In this document: one piece after another, positions 47,510 through 58,567 of the stretch
How the letters are laid out: every line of letters begins with the position of its first letter
Numbering within the stretch: position 1 is the stretch's first letter
NCBI RefSeq assembly: GCF_002379095.1
Contig: NZ_NBZV01000012.1
Coordinates: 1 to 64,000 of the forward strand
Direction of reading: 5' to 3'
DNA length: 64,000 nucleotides
From: Polaromonas sp. AER18D-145
GTDB lineage: Bacteria > Pseudomonadota > Gammaproteobacteria > Burkholderiales > Burkholderiaceae_C
The notes under the pieces: generated by a model
The model's database searches: none
Told to the model about the DNA's origin: nothing
Seen by the model: only the letters and a program-made list of their open reading frames with translations
Program-made: the position numbers and the translations under genes

Positions 47510-48424
47510 ATGGCAATCACAGCAAGCATGGTCGCAGAGTTGCGCGCAAAAACCGACGCACCGATGATGGAGTGCAAGAAGGCACTGACCGAGGCCGAAG
47601 GCAATTTCGAAAAAGCCGAAGAGATCCTGCGCGTCAAGCTGGGTAACAAGGCTGGCAAGGCTGCCTCCCGCATCACCGCCGAGGGCGTGATCGCTTTCCA
47701 CAGCGAAGGTGCCGTGGGCGCGCTGGTCGAGATCAACTGCGAAACCGACTTCGTCACCAAGAACGACAGCTTCCTGGCTTTCACCGACGCGGTGGTCAAG
47801 GGCATCGTCAAGAATAACCCGGTCGACGTGGCCGCGATCGGTGCCATGCCTTTGAGCCTGGACGGTTTCGGCCCGACGGTGGAAGACGTGCGCAAGGGCC
47901 TGATCGGCAAGATCGGCGAAAACATGAGCGTGCGCCGCTTCAAGCGTTTTGAAGGCGGCAAGCTGGCCTCCTACCTGCACGGCACGCGCATCGGCGTGGT
48001 CGTCGAGTACGAAGGCGACGAAGTGCCCGCCAAGGACGTCGCCATGCACGTGGCCGCGATGAAGCCGGTGTCGCTGTCGAGCGACCAGGTGCCTGCCGAG
48101 CTGGTGGCCCGCGAGCGTTCGGTCGCTGCCGCCAAGGCTGCCGAGGATGCCGCGGTGGCCACCGCCGCCGGCAAGCCTGTGCAGTCCCCCGAAATTGTTG
48201 CCAAGCGTATCGACGGCGGCGTGCAGAAATACCTCAAGGAAGTGTCCCTGTTCAACCAGCCGTTCGTGAAAAACGACAAGCAGACCGTTGAGCAGATGCT
48301 CAAGGAAAAAGGCACGACCGTGAAGGCTTTCACGCTGTATGTTGTCGGCGAAGGCATCGAGAAGAAGGTCGACGATTTTGCGGCTGAAGTGGCCGCCCAG
48401 GTGGCCGCCGCCAAAGCGGCCTGA
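47510..48424 (+). CDS. tsf: Translation elongation factor EF-Ts
   Basis: 304 aa. Guanine-nucleotide exchange factor for EF-Tu. N-terminal [16 protein letters not shown] segment [20 protein letters not shown] and [21 protein letters not shown] core ([17 protein letters not shown]); [12 protein letters not shown] is conserved. Confidence 0.98.
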   Translation: MAITASMVAELRAKTDAPMMECKKALTEAEGNFEKAEEILRVKLGNKAGKAASRITAEGVIAFHSEGAVGALVEINCETDFVTKNDSFLAFTDAVVKGIVKNNPVDVAAIGAMPLSLDGFGPTVEDVRKGLIGKIGENMSVRRFKRFEGGKLASYLHGTRIGVVVEYEGDEVPAKDVAMHVAAMKPVSLSSDQVPAELVARERSVAAAKAAEDAAVATAAGKPVQSPEIVAKRIDGGVQKYLKEVSLFNQPFVKNDKQTVEQMLKEKGTTVKAFTLYVVGEGIEKKVDDFAAEVAAQVAAAKAA

Positions 48425-48486
48425 TTGCGCCTGCTGATCCGAAAGGCCGCTAAACTTACGCCCATAAAAACGACAGGAACTCCCCC

Positions 48487-49197
48487 ATGCCAGCCTACAA
48501 GCGAATCTTGTTGAAACTTTCAGGCGAAGCCTTGATGGGAGACGATGCCTTCGGCATCAACCGCGCGACGATTGTGCGCATGGTCGAGGAAATTGCGGAC
48601 ATCACCCGCATGGGCGTGGAAGTGGCTGTCGTGATCGGCGGCGGCAATATTTTCCGGGGCGTGGCCGGCGGCTCGGTCGGCATGGACCGCGCGACGGCCG
48701 ACTACATGGGCATGCTGGCCACCGTGATGAATGCCCTGGCACTGGGCGACACCATGGACAAGGCCGGCCTCACGCCGCGTGTCATGTCGGCGATCGGCAT
48801 CGAACGCATCGTGGAGCCGTATGTGCGCCCCAAGGCCCTGCAATACCTCGAAGAGGGCAAGGTCGTCATCTTTGCAGCGGGCACCGGCAATCCTTTCTTC
48901 ACGACCGACACCGCGGCCGCCCTGCGCGGCGCGGAAATCGGGGCCGAGATCGTGCTCAAGGCCACCAAGGTTGACGGCGTGTACAGCGCGGACCCGAAGA
49001 AAGACCCTTCGGCCACGCGTTACACCAACATCACCTTCGATGAGGCCATGGGCAAAAACCTCGAAGTCATGGATGCCACCGCCTTTGCGCTGTGCCGCGA
49101 CCAGAAACTGCCAATCAAAATTTTCAGCATCTTCAAGCACGGCGCGCTCAAGCGCGTGGTGCAGGGCGAAGACGAGGGAACGCTGGTCCACGTCTGA
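48487..49197 (+). CDS. pyrH: UMP kinase
   Basis: 236 aa. Phosphorylates UMP in pyrimidine synthesis. N-terminal [14 protein letters not shown] and [13 protein letters not shown] with [17 protein letters not shown] in the nucleotide-binding half are standard. Confidence 0.98.
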   Translation: MPAYKRILLKLSGEALMGDDAFGINRATIVRMVEEIADITRMGVEVAVVIGGGNIFRGVAGGSVGMDRATADYMGMLATVMNALALGDTMDKAGLTPRVMSAIGIERIVEPYVRPKALQYLEEGKVVIFAAGTGNPFFTTDTAAALRGAEIGAEIVLKATKVDGVYSADPKKDPSATRYTNITFDEAMGKNLEVMDATAFALCRDQKLPIKIFSIFKHGALKRVVQGEDEGTLVHV

Positions 49198-49294
49198 AGC
49201 CTGCCGGTGTGCATGCCATCCCTTTCGTACTCCAACCCGAAAATATCGAAACATGAAAGCGCGTCTTCGCACCCACGGCGGCGTTGCAACCCTT

Positions 49295-49315
49295 GCGAAG
49301 GCGGCCAGCCTTCGC
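49295..49315. repeat. GCGAAGGC-ggcca-GCCTTCGC hairpin
   Basis: Perfect 8-bp stem and 5-nt loop in the 229-bp pyrH-frr gap, probably a dispersed or regulatory element. No gene in the gap. Confidence 0.55.
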
Positions 49316-49426
49316 TGCGGCTTGCGCCTTGCCCTGGGCGCGAATCCATCACTTTCATTTTGTTCCGCTACTTTCGGGTTGCAGTACTAGACTTTGCAGA
49401 ACAAGAATCCTCCGGAGATTTCAATC

Positions 49427-49987
49427 ATGAGCATTCCCGATATCAAGAGCCAGGCCGAGCAGAAAATGCAGCAGTCGGTGGAGTCCTTCAAGCATGCCTT
49501 GACCAAGATCCGCACCGGCCGTGCCAACCCCGGACTGCTGGACACCGTGCATGTGGACTACTACGGCGCCATGGTGCCGATCAGCCAGGTTGCCAATGTG
49601 GCGCTGCTCGATGCGCGCACCATCAGCGTCGCGCCCTGGGAAAAAGGCATGGGCGCCAAGATTGAAAAAGCCATCCGCGACTCCGACCTTGGACTCAACC
49701 CGGCGTCCCAGGGAGACCTGATTCGCGTGCCGATGCCGGCCATGACCGAAGAGCGGCGCAAGGAGCTGACCAAGGTGGTCCGTGGCGAAGGTGAGCACGC
49801 CAAGGTCGCCATCCGCAATCTGCGCCGTGATGCGAACGACGGCGTCAAGAAACTCGTCAAGGAAAAGCTGGCGTCGGAAGACGACGAGCGCCGCGCCCAC
49901 GACGAAGTGCAGAAGTTCACCGACCGTTTCATTGCCGAAGTCGACAAGCTGGTCGCAGGCAAGGAACAAGACATCATGGCGGTTTGA
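49427..49987 (+). CDS. frr: Ribosome recycling factor
   Basis: 186 aa from ATG 49427 ([14 protein letters not shown]), earlier ATG 49394 unlikely. Splits ribosomes after termination with EF-G. Typical [11 protein letters not shown] (domain II contact) and [18 protein letters not shown]. Confidence 0.97.
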   Translation: MSIPDIKSQAEQKMQQSVESFKHALTKIRTGRANPGLLDTVHVDYYGAMVPISQVANVALLDARTISVAPWEKGMGAKIEKAIRDSDLGLNPASQGDLIRVPMPAMTEERRKELTKVVRGEGEHAKVAIRNLRRDANDGVKKLVKEKLASEDDERRAHDEVQKFTDRFIAEVDKLVAGKEQDIMAV

Positions 49988-50014
49988 TCCCGCTGCACCG
50001 GCCTGATCGCTGAC

Positions 50015-50764
50015 ATGGCCACTCCAAGCTCCACCGCCGTTCCACACCATGTCGCCATCGTGATGGACGGCAACGGCCGCTGGGCCACGCGGCGTTTCCT
50101 GCCGCGCATCGCCGGCCACAAGCAGGGGGTGGGCGCGCTGAACCGCTGCGTGCAGGCCTGCATGGCCCGCGGCATCGGCGTGTTGACCGTGTTTGCCTTT
50201 TCTTCGGAGAACTGGAACCGGCCACCGGACGAAGTCTCCGGCCTCATGGAGTTGCTGGCGCTGTCGCTGGCCAGGGAAGTGCCCTCGCTCAAGGCCAATG
50301 GCGTGCAACTGCATTTTGTCGGCGACCGGCAGCGCCTGTCCGACAAGTTCAAGGCCGGGCTGAATCAGGCCGAGCAGGCCACCGCGGACAACCAGCGCCT
50401 GATCCTCAATGTGTGTTTCAACTACGGTGGTCGCTGGGACATCGCGCAGGCGGCACGCAAGCTGGCTGCCGCGGGCCAGGAGATCACCGAAATGGCGCTG
50501 GACCGTGCGCTGGCGCTGGCCCATGTGCCCGACCCGGACCTCGTGATTCGTACCGGCGGCGAGCTGCGCATCAGCAATTTCCTGCTCTGGCAGGCGGCGT
50601 ATTCCGAACTGCATTTTTCCGACAAGCTCTGGCCTGACTTCAACGAGGCGGCGCTCGACGACGCCATCGCGGTCTACCGCAGCCGCGAGCGGCGTTTTGG
50701 CCAGACCTCCGCGCAAGTCGTCTCGTCAAACTCCAACCCCAACCCCGACATGAAGGCTGCCTGA
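50015..50764 (+). CDS. uppS: Undecaprenyl diphosphate synthase
   Basis: 249 aa. Makes the C55 carrier lipid for peptidoglycan and O-antigen. VAIVMDGNGRWATRR (catalytic Asp), FAFSSENWNRPPDEV, and DLVIRTGGELRISNFLLWQAAYSEL match cis-prenyltransferases. It overlaps cdsA by 1 nt. Confidence 0.97.
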   Translation: MATPSSTAVPHHVAIVMDGNGRWATRRFLPRIAGHKQGVGALNRCVQACMARGIGVLTVFAFSSENWNRPPDEVSGLMELLALSLAREVPSLKANGVQLHFVGDRQRLSDKFKAGLNQAEQATADNQRLILNVCFNYGGRWDIAQAARKLAAAGQEITEMALDRALALAHVPDPDLVIRTGGELRISNFLLWQAAYSELHFSDKLWPDFNEAALDDAIAVYRSRERRFGQTSAQVVSSNSNPNPDMKAA

Positions 50765-51600
50765 TGCTCAAGCAACGCGTGATCACGGCGCTGGTGATGC
50801 TGGCCATCCTGCTGCCGGCGCTTTTTTACCGCACCCCGGTGCCGTTTGCCGTGGTCGCCCTAGTGCTGATCGCCGCGGGTGCCTGGGAGTGGGCCCGCCT
50901 GAACGGTTATGGCCAGCTCAGCGCGCTGATGGCCGGTTTTGCCTGCGTGGTGCTGTGCGGCATGTCCTGGGACCTGGGGCTGCTCGACCAACCGCTGCCC
51001 TTGCTGTGGCGACTGGCCGGCGCAGGCTGGGTGCTGGCGGGCGCCTGGCTGCTGCGTGGCGGCGTGGCCGGCTGGTCGCGCATTCCGCGCACCGTGCGCC
51101 TGGTGGTGGGTGTGCTGGCGCTCTGGCTGGCCTGGCTGGCCGTGGCGCAGGCACGTTTCATCGGCATCGAGTTTCTGCTGTCGGTGCTCTTGCTGGTCTG
51201 GGTCGCCGACATTGGCGCCTATTTCGCCGGCAAGGCGCTGGGTGGGCGCTTCAGCAAGGGCAAGCTGGCCCCGTCGATCAGCCCCGGCAAAAGCTGGGAG
51301 GGTGTCTGGGGCGGCATGGCGGGGGTGCTGGTGCTGTGTATCGCCTGGCTGCTGCTCGATGCCACCGGTGAGAGTCTGTATGCGCGCCTGGCGGCGCAGC
51401 ACGGCTTCGCCGTGACGTTGCTGGCCATGGTGTTCCTGGCGGCCCTCAGCGTGGTGGGCGACCTGGTCGAGTCCCTGATCAAGCGCAGCGCCGGCGCCAA
51501 GGATTCCAGTGGCCTGCTGCCGGGCCACGGCGGCGTGCTGGACCGGGTCGATGCGCTGTTGCCGGTGCTGCCGCTGGCCATGATGCTGATCACCGTCTAG
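50764..51600 (+). CDS. cdsA: Phosphatidate cytidylyltransferase
   Basis: 278 aa. Makes CDP-diacylglycerol. Many hydrophobic segments and the signature SLIKRSAGAKDSSGLLPGHGGVLDRVDAL-type end (SAGAKDSSGLLPGHGGVLDR). Confidence 0.95.
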   Translation: MLKQRVITALVMLAILLPALFYRTPVPFAVVALVLIAAGAWEWARLNGYGQLSALMAGFACVVLCGMSWDLGLLDQPLPLLWRLAGAGWVLAGAWLLRGGVAGWSRIPRTVRLVVGVLALWLAWLAVAQARFIGIEFLLSVLLLVWVADIGAYFAGKALGGRFSKGKLAPSISPGKSWEGVWGGMAGVLVLCIAWLLLDATGESLYARLAAQHGFAVTLLAMVFLAALSVVGDLVESLIKRSAGAKDSSGLLPGHGGVLDRVDALLPVLPLAMMLITV

Positions 51601-51612
51601 CCATCCCATCCC

Positions 51613-52800
51613 ATGCCATTGAAAAAACAAAGTATCACGGTGCTGGGCTCGACCGGCTCGGTCGGGGTCAACACGCTGGACGTGATTGCCGGCCACCCCG
51701 ACCGCTTTGAGGTTTTCGCGCTCAGTGCGGCCACGCAGACCGAGTTGATGCTGGCCCAGTGCCTGCGCTTCAAACCGTCGTACGCCGTCATGGCAAGCGC
51801 CCCGCATGCCCGCCTCCTGGCCCAAAGCTTGAAGGACAACGGGCTTTTAACCGAAGTCCTGCTTGCGCCGGATGCTCTTGAAATGATAGCATCGGATGAG
51901 CGGGTGGATACCGTGATGGCGGCCATCGTGGGCGCGGCCGGGCTGGCGGCCTGCATGGCCGCCGCGCGCGCCGGCAAGCGGCTGCTGCTGGCCAACAAGG
52001 AGGCGCTGGTGGTCGGCGGCGAGGTGTTCATGCAGGCCGTGCGCGAGGGCGGGGCGCAGTTGCTGCCCATCGACAGCGAACACTCGGCGATCTTCCAGTC
52101 CCTGCCGGAAGACCCGGCGGCCTGGCTGGAGCGCATCGACAAGATCATCCTGACCGCCTCCGGCGGGCCGTTTCGCACCCGGGCGCCGGCCACGCTGCGC
52201 GATGTCACGCCCGACGAGGCCTGCGCCCACCCGAACTGGGTGATGGGCCGCAAGATTTCGGTGGACTCGGCCACCATGATGAACAAGGCGCTCGAAGTGA
52301 TCGAGGCACGCTACCTGTTCGGTCTGGCGCCGGCGCAGATCGAGGTGGTGATTCATCCGCAAAGCATCATTCATTCGATGGTTCAATACCGCGACACCTC
52401 GGTGGTGGCGCAGCTCGGCACGCCCGACATGCGGGTGCCGATCGCCTACGGCCTGGCCTGGCCGGGGCGGATTTCTTCGGGTGCGCAGGCGCTCGATTTC
52501 CGGGCGCTGGCCACCATGACATTCGCGGTTCCTGACAATGCGCATTTTCCCGGCTTGCCGCTGGCCTGGGAGGTGCTCGATGCGCCTGTCGGCACCACGG
52601 CGGTGCTGAACGCCGCCAACGAGGTGGCGGTGGCCGCTTTCCTTGAAAAGCGGATACGCTTCGACCAGATTCACGCCGTGAACCGTGGAACTCTGGACAC
52701 CGTGAGCGCCTCTGAAATCCGGGGCATCGGGGACTTGCTGGCGCTGGATGCGCAGGCGCGCGCCGCGGCCACCCGCATCGCCGGCAATCTGACGACTTGA
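51613..52800 (+). CDS. dxr: 1-deoxy-D-xylulose-5-phosphate reductoisomerase
   Basis: 395 aa. First committed step of the MEP isoprenoid pathway, NADPH dependent. VLGSTGSVGVNTLDVI, ANKEALVVGGE, LPIDSEHSAIFQ, and ALEVIEARYLFG are standard. An in-frame GCT...TAGC element lies at 51874-51890. Confidence 0.97.
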   Translation: MPLKKQSITVLGSTGSVGVNTLDVIAGHPDRFEVFALSAATQTELMLAQCLRFKPSYAVMASAPHARLLAQSLKDNGLLTEVLLAPDALEMIASDERVDTVMAAIVGAAGLAACMAAARAGKRLLLANKEALVVGGEVFMQAVREGGAQLLPIDSEHSAIFQSLPEDPAAWLERIDKIILTASGGPFRTRAPATLRDVTPDEACAHPNWVMGRKISVDSATMMNKALEVIEARYLFGLAPAQIEVVIHPQSIIHSMVQYRDTSVVAQLGTPDMRVPIAYGLAWPGRISSGAQALDFRALATMTFAVPDNAHFPGLPLAWEVLDAPVGTTAVLNAANEVAVAAFLEKRIRFDQIHAVNRGTLDTVSASEIRGIGDLLALDAQARAAATRIAGNLTT

Positions 52801-52813
52801 CAGGAGTTTTTCC

Positions 52814-54166
52814 ATGCTGACCTTGGTCGCCTTTGTTGTTGCCCTGGGTATCCTGATTGCTGTCCACGAGTACGGGCACTACCGCGTGGCCGTGGCCTGC
52901 GGCATCAAGGTCCTGAAGTTCTCCGTCGGATTTGGCAAGCCGATCTACACCTGGCGCCTCAAAAACAGCCCCACCGAATTTTCCATTGGCATGTTGCCGC
53001 TGGGCGGCTACGTCAAGATGCTGGACGAGCGGGAAGGACCGGTCGATCCGGCAGAACGCCATCTGGCCTTCAACACCCAACCGTTGCGTTCGCGTGCAGC
53101 GGTGGTGGCAGCCGGGCCGGCAGCCAACCTGTTGCTGGCCATCGTGCTGTATGCCATCGTCAACTGGAGCGGTCTGCAGGAGCCCGAGCCCGTGTTGGCC
53201 AGCCCCGTGGCCGGGTCCATTGCCGAGCGCGCCGGCTTGCGCGGTGGCGAGCGGGTGCAGCAGGCGGCCCTGGACGGCGAGGCCCTGCAGGACATGCGTT
53301 CTTTCGAGGAGCTGCGCTGGCTCTTGACCCAGGGCGCGCTGAACGGCCGCGACGTGCGGCTGGCGATAGGCGGACCCGATGCGGCTGCGGCCGCGTCGCG
53401 AGAACTGGTGTTGCCGTTGGGCCAGCTCCAGGCCGCCGACGCCGATGCCCAGTTGTTTCGCAAGATCGGCATCATCGGCCCCTGGACCCAGCCGGTGATC
53501 GGCGAGCTGATGGCCGGAGGTGCCGCCGAGAAATCGGGCCTGCGCAGCGGCGACCTGGTGCTGCGCATCGGCAGCCTGGCCATCGTCGATGGTCCGCAAC
53601 TGCGTGAAACCATCCGGGCTTCCAGCGGCACCCAGACCTGGCGCATTGAGCGGGCCGGGCAGGCGATGGATGTGCCGGTCACACCCGAGATCAGGCAGGA
53701 GGCCGGCCGGTCGATCGCCCGCATTGGCGCCTATGTCGGCGCACCGCCGGCCATGGTGACGGTGCGGTACGGCCCGCTCGATGGCCTGTGGCAGGGCGTG
53801 GTCCGTACCTGGCAGGTCTCGGCGCTGACGCTGAAAATGATGGGCAAGATGGTCATCGGCGAGGCCTCCCTGAAAAACCTCAGCGGGCCGCTGACGATTG
53901 CCGACTACGCCGGCAAGTCGGCGAGCATCGGCTGGACGGCTTATCTGCTGTTTCTGGCACTGATCAGCGTCAGTCTGGGTGTGCTCAATTTACTGCCGCT
54001 GCCGGTTTTGGACGGGGGGCACCTGATGTATTATCTTTGGGAGGCGATTACCGGCAAAAGCGTGTCTGACGCGTGGATGGACCGGTTGCAGCGCGGTGGC
54101 GTTGCAATCCTGCTGGGCATGATGTCAGTTGCCCTGTTTAACGATGTCTCCCGGCTTTTGGGTTAA
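52814..54166 (+). CDS. rseP: Site-2 protease RseP
   Basis: 450 aa. Intramembrane zinc protease of the envelope-stress pathway. Zinc motif HEYGH (VHEYGHYRVAVACG), LPVLDGGHLMYYLWE third ligand, and two PDZ domains in the periplasmic loop (AGSIAERAGLRGGERV, AAEKSGLRSGDLVLRIG). Confidence 0.95.
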   Translation: MLTLVAFVVALGILIAVHEYGHYRVAVACGIKVLKFSVGFGKPIYTWRLKNSPTEFSIGMLPLGGYVKMLDEREGPVDPAERHLAFNTQPLRSRAAVVAAGPAANLLLAIVLYAIVNWSGLQEPEPVLASPVAGSIAERAGLRGGERVQQAALDGEALQDMRSFEELRWLLTQGALNGRDVRLAIGGPDAAAAASRELVLPLGQLQAADADAQLFRKIGIIGPWTQPVIGELMAGGAAEKSGLRSGDLVLRIGSLAIVDGPQLRETIRASSGTQTWRIERAGQAMDVPVTPEIRQEAGRSIARIGAYVGAPPAMVTVRYGPLDGLWQGVVRTWQVSALTLKMMGKMVIGEASLKNLSGPLTIADYAGKSASIGWTAYLLFLALISVSLGVLNLLPLPVLDGGHLMYYLWEAITGKSVSDAWMDRLQRGGVAILLGMMSVALFNDVSRLLG

Positions 54167-54179
54167 CTCCATACTTTTC

Positions 54180-56486
54180 ATGCAAAAACAAATCAAACGA
54201 TTCAAGGTCCGCAGCGTTTCCGCGGTGGTGGCCAGCTTTCTCATCGCGCATGCAGCCTGGGCCGTGGATCCTTTCACCGTGCGCGATATCCGCGTGGAAG
54301 GCCTGCAACGCGTTGAACCTGGAACCATTTTTGCATCGCTGCCTTTCCGTGTCGGTGAGACCTATAACGACGACAAGGGGGCTGGTGCGATCCGCGCGCT
54401 GTTCGGGCTGGGCCTGTTCAAGGACGTGCGGCTTGAAGTCAGCGGTGATGTGCTGGTCGTGATCGTCGAGGAGCGCCCGACGGTGGCCGACGTGGACTTC
54501 GTCGGGGCCAAGGAATTTGACAAGGAAGTACTCAAGAAGGCGCTGCGCGAAATCGGGCTCACCGATGGCCGGCCCTTCGACAAGGCGCTGGCAGACCGCG
54601 CCGAGCAGGAGCTCAAGCGGCAGTACATCAACCGCAGCCTGTACGGCGCCGAGGTGGTGACCACCGTGACCCCGATCGAGCGCAACCGGGTCAATGTGAC
54701 CTTCAGCGTGACCGAAGGCGATGTCGCCAAGATCAAGGAAATCCGCATCGTCGGCAACAAGGTGTTCAGCGAGTCCACCTTGCGCGGCCTGTTCGACCTG
54801 GACACCGGCGGCTGGCTCAGCTGGTACACCAAGTCGGACCGTTATTCGCGGGCCAAGCTCAATGCAGACATCGAAACCCTGCGCTCCTACTACCTGACGC
54901 GCGGCTACCTGGAGTTCAAGGTCGACTCGACCCAGGTCGCCATCTCCCCGAACAAACAGGATATTTCGGTGACCGTCAACATCACCGAGGGTGAACGTTT
55001 CACGGTCTCCGGTGTCAAGCTCGAAGGCAACTTCCTCGAGCGCGAGGAGGAGTTCAAGTCGCTGGTCACCATCAAGCCCGGCGAGCCCTACAACGCCGAC
55101 CAGGTGGCCCAGACCGTCAAGGCCTTCGTCGAGTATTACGGCAGTTTCGGTTTCGCCTTTGCCAAGGTCGAGGCCCAGCCCGAAATCGACCGGGCCAACA
55201 ACCGCGTGGCGTTTGTGCTGCAGGGCGAGCCCTCGCGCCGCGCTTATGTTCGACGCATCAACATCAGCGGCAACAACCGCACGCGCGATGAAGTGGTGCG
55301 CCGGGAGTTCCGGCAGTTCGAGGCCTCCTGGTACGACGGCGACAAGATCCGCCTGTCGCGAGACCGCGTGGACCGCCTCGGATTTTTCACCGAAGTCAAT
55401 ATCGACACGCAGGAAGTGCCGGGCACGCCCGACCAGGTGGACCTGAACCTGGCCGTGGCGGAAAAACCCACGGGCAACCTGCAGCTCGGCGCCGGCTTTT
55501 CCAGCGCCGACCGCTTGTCGCTGGTGTTCGGTTTCAAGCAGGAAAATGCTTTTGGCACCGGCAACTACCTGGGCCTGGAGGTCAACACCGGCAAGTACAA
55601 CCGGCAAATGGTGCTGAGCACCGTGGACCCTTATTTCACGAACGACGGCATTTCACGGACCATCGACGTGTACACCCGCACCTCGCGGCCCTACAGCAGC
55701 CAGATCGGCGTGGTGAACACCGACTATGCACTCAAAACCACCGGCGCCAGCATGCGTTTCGGCGTGCCGTTCAGTGAAGTCGATACGGTGTACTTCGGCG
55801 GCGGCGTGGAGCAGATCGACATTTCCGGCACCAACCTCCCGGCGGTCTATCAGACCTATGTCAACACCTTTGGCGCCAAGAGCAACTCCGTGCCCTTGAC
55901 CATTGGCTGGTCGCGCGATGAGCGCGACAGCGCCATCGTCCCGACCAAGGGGCGTTTCCAGCGCGTTTACGGCGACTGGGGCGTTGCCGGTGACGCCCGA
56001 TTCCTGCGCAGCAACTACCAGTTCCAGCAGTACATCCCGCTGAACAAGCAGTTCACCATTGCGCTCAACACCGAACTGGGTTGGGGCAAGGGCCTGAACG
56101 GACAACCTTTCCCGGTGTTCAAGAATTTCTATTCCGGCGGCCTGGGTTCGGTGCGCGGCTATGAGCCGGGCACCCTGGGCCCGCGTGACAGCCAGAACAA
56201 CTCCATCGGTGGACCGAAAAAGATCACACTGAACGCCGAATTGCTGGCGCCGTTTCCCGGCGCGGGCAACGACAGGACCCTGCGCCTCTTCGGTTTTGTG
56301 GACGCGGGCAATGTGTTTGGCGAGAATGAGAAATATTCACTCGGCGAGATGCGCTCATCGGTGGGTTTTGGCGTGAGCTGGATTTCGCCGCTCGGGCCCC
56401 TGCGCCTGGCGTTTGCCCATCCTTTGAACAAGAAGCCGACGGATAAAATCCAGAGACTGCAATTCCAGATTGGTACATCCTTCTAA
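54180..56486 (+). CDS. bamA: Outer-membrane assembly factor BamA
   Basis: 768 aa from ATG 54180 with signal peptide to AWA-VDPF. Five POTRA domains (~25-420) then a 16-strand barrel. Loop L6 motif VRGYEPGTLGPRD and C-terminal FQIGTSF with final Phe. Catalyses insertion of barrels into the outer membrane. Overlaps skp by 1 nt. Confidence 0.97.
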   Translation: MQKQIKRFKVRSVSAVVASFLIAHAAWAVDPFTVRDIRVEGLQRVEPGTIFASLPFRVGETYNDDKGAGAIRALFGLGLFKDVRLEVSGDVLVVIVEERPTVADVDFVGAKEFDKEVLKKALREIGLTDGRPFDKALADRAEQELKRQYINRSLYGAEVVTTVTPIERNRVNVTFSVTEGDVAKIKEIRIVGNKVFSESTLRGLFDLDTGGWLSWYTKSDRYSRAKLNADIETLRSYYLTRGYLEFKVDSTQVAISPNKQDISVTVNITEGERFTVSGVKLEGNFLEREEEFKSLVTIKPGEPYNADQVAQTVKAFVEYYGSFGFAFAKVEAQPEIDRANNRVAFVLQGEPSRRAYVRRINISGNNRTRDEVVRREFRQFEASWYDGDKIRLSRDRVDRLGFFTEVNIDTQEVPGTPDQVDLNLAVAEKPTGNLQLGAGFSSADRLSLVFGFKQENAFGTGNYLGLEVNTGKYNRQMVLSTVDPYFTNDGISRTIDVYTRTSRPYSSQIGVVNTDYALKTTGASMRFGVPFSEVDTVYFGGGVEQIDISGTNLPAVYQTYVNTFGAKSNSVPLTIGWSRDERDSAIVPTKGRFQRVYGDWGVAGDARFLRSNYQFQQYIPLNKQFTIALNTELGWGKGLNGQPFPVFKNFYSGGLGSVRGYEPGTLGPRDSQNNSIGGPKKITLNAELLAPFPGAGNDRTLRLFGFVDAGNVFGENEKYSLGEMRSSVGFGVSWISPLGPLRLAFAHPLNKKPTDKIQRLQFQIGTSF

Positions 56487-56992
56487 TGAAATCCTTTTCA
56501 TCCAAGTTCCTCCTCGCTGCCGTGATGGCGCTGGCCGCGTCTGCGGCAGGCGCGCAGGACTTCAAGATCGGCGTCGTCGTCATTGACCGCATCTTTCGCG
56601 AAGCCAACAGTGCCAAGGCGGCCCAGGCCAAGCTGGAGCAGGAGTTCGGCAAACGTGAGAAGGATATCGCGGCCCTCGAGACGCAGCTCAAATCAGCGGC
56701 TGACAAGTTTGACCGCGAGGCCCCCACGTTGTCGGAGAGCCAGCGGGTGGCCCGCCAGAAGCAGCTTGTGGAGCAGGAGCGGGAATTCCAGCGCAAACGC
56801 CGCGAATTCCAGGAAGACCTCAACGCGCGCAAAAGTGAAGAGTTGCAGCAACTCATTGAGCGCGCCAACAAGGTCGTCAAGACCGTTGCCGAAGCTGAGA
56901 AGTACGACCTCATCCTGCAGGAAGCGGTTTACGCCAACCCCAAGCACGACATCACCGACAAGGTGATCAGGGCGCTCAACGCCGCCAGATAA
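56486..56992 (+). CDS. skp: Periplasmic chaperone Skp/OmpH
   Basis: 168 aa. Signal peptide [23 protein letters not shown], then long charged coiled coils ([26 protein letters not shown] region), trimer-forming chaperone that keeps barrels soluble for BamA. Confidence 0.94.
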   Translation: MKSFSSKFLLAAVMALAASAAGAQDFKIGVVVIDRIFREANSAKAAQAKLEQEFGKREKDIAALETQLKSAADKFDREAPTLSESQRVARQKQLVEQEREFQRKRREFQEDLNARKSEELQQLIERANKVVKTVAEAEKYDLILQEAVYANPKHDITDKVIRALNAAR

Positions 56993-57017
56993 GCCTGCAT
57001 CCAGGGACACGCCAGGT

Positions 57018-58103
57018 GTGACGCTCAGACTCGGGGACATTGTTGCAGCGCTGGCGGGTGAATTTGACGCCCGGCTGGTGGGAGACCCGGATGTCCTGGT
57101 CGAGCGGCTCGCCCCGCTCGAATCGGCCAGTGCGGCCGAGCTGACTTTCCTCAGCCACCCGAAATACCAGGGCAAACTCGCCCAGTCCGCCGCCGCCTGT
57201 GTGGTGGTGGGGCCGGGCGCCGCCGAGGCGGCCATGCAACGCGGCGCCTGCATCATCGTCGATGACCCGTATGTCTACTTTGCCCGCATCACCCAGCTCT
57301 GGAAGCGTGAGCATGCGCATGTCGGCGCGTCCAGTGCGACCGGCGGGCCCGCCATCCACCCCAGCGCCTTCATCGACCCCCAGGCCCGCCTGGCAGCCGG
57401 GGTGGCGGTGGGCGCTTTTGCCTGCATTGGCGCCCATGCGGTGCTGGACGCCGGTGTCGAGGTGGGCGCGCACGGCGTGATCGGCAGCCATGTCCACATC
57501 GGCGCCGGGACACGCCTGTCGGCCCGCGTGACGGTGGCGGACGGCTGCTCCCTCGGCGAGCGCTGCATTGTCCACCCGGGTGCCGTGATCGGCGCCGACG
57601 GTTTCGGCTTCGCGCCGCATGCCGGCCGCTGGGAAAAAATCGAACAGCTGGGCGCCGTGCGCATCGGCAACGATGTCGAGATAGGTGCCAACACCTGCAT
57701 CGACCGGGGCGCGCTGCAGGACACCGTGATCGAAGACGGCGTCAAGCTGGACAACCTGGTGCAGATCGGCCACAACGTGCGCGTGGGCGCACACACGGCC
57801 ATGGCCGGCTGTGCCGGGGTGGCGGGCAGTGCCACCATCGGTGCGCATTGCACCGTGGGCGGCGGTGCGGTGGTGCTGGGGCATTTGAGCCTGGCCGACC
57901 ATGTGCATATCTCCGCCGCTTCGGTGGTGACCCGCTCGATTCACAAGCCGGGGCATTACACCGGGCTGTTTCCCATCGACGACAATGCGCAGTGGGAAAA
58001 AAATGCAGCCACACTCAAGCAGCTTCACGCTTTGCGTGAACGTCTCAAGGCGCTCGAGCAAACGACTGACAAAGCCTCTGGAAAGACCGAAGAAAAATCA
58101 TGA
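57018..58103 (+). CDS. lpxD: UDP-3-O-acyl-glucosamine N-acyltransferase
   Basis: 361 aa from GTG 57018. Third step of lipid A synthesis. Left-handed beta-helix hexapeptide repeats ([25 protein letters not shown] and similar) with catalytic His in [15 protein letters not shown] and a C-terminal coiled coil. Confidence 0.96.
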   Translation: MTLRLGDIVAALAGEFDARLVGDPDVLVERLAPLESASAAELTFLSHPKYQGKLAQSAAACVVVGPGAAEAAMQRGACIIVDDPYVYFARITQLWKREHAHVGASSATGGPAIHPSAFIDPQARLAAGVAVGAFACIGAHAVLDAGVEVGAHGVIGSHVHIGAGTRLSARVTVADGCSLGERCIVHPGAVIGADGFGFAPHAGRWEKIEQLGAVRIGNDVEIGANTCIDRGALQDTVIEDGVKLDNLVQIGHNVRVGAHTAMAGCAGVAGSATIGAHCTVGGGAVVLGHLSLADHVHISAASVVTRSIHKPGHYTGLFPIDDNAQWEKNAATLKQLHALRERLKALEQTTDKASGKTEEKS

Positions 58104-58540
58104 TGGACATTCACCAAATTCTCAAGCAGCTCCCGCACCGCTTTCCCTTCCTGCTGGTGGACCGTGTGCTGGAACTCGAAAAAGGCAAGCGCATCAAGGC
58201 GCTGAAGAACGTCACGATCAACGAGCCGTTTTTTACCGGGCACTTCCCGCACCGGCCGGTGATGCCGGGTGTGCTGATGCTCGAAGCCATGGCGCAGGCC
58301 GCCGCCTTGCTGGCCTTCGACATGCAGGGTGTGACGCCCGATGACAAGACCGTGTATTACTTTGCCGGCATTGATGGCGCGCGCTTCAAGCGGCCGGTGG
58401 AGCCCGGCGACCAGCTGATCATGGAAGTCACGCTGGAGCGGCTCAAGGCCGGCGTGTTCAAGTTCAAGGGGGTGACCCGGGTCGACGACAACATGGTCTG
58501 CGAGGCCGAGCTGATGTGCACCATGCGCACCATCGCCTGA
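58100..58540 (+). CDS. fabZ: 3-hydroxyacyl-ACP dehydratase FabZ
   Basis: 146 aa (ATG 58100, 58103 also possible). Hot-dog fold with catalytic His and Glu in [20 protein letters not shown]. Fatty-acid elongation; the overlap with lpxD couples the two. Confidence 0.97.
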   Translation: MMDIHQILKQLPHRFPFLLVDRVLELEKGKRIKALKNVTINEPFFTGHFPHRPVMPGVLMLEAMAQAAALLAFDMQGVTPDDKTVYYFAGIDGARFKRPVEPGDQLIMEVTLERLKAGVFKFKGVTRVDDNMVCEAELMCTMRTIA

Positions 58541-58567
58541 TCTGTCCCGGCAAGAGAAGGTTTTTCC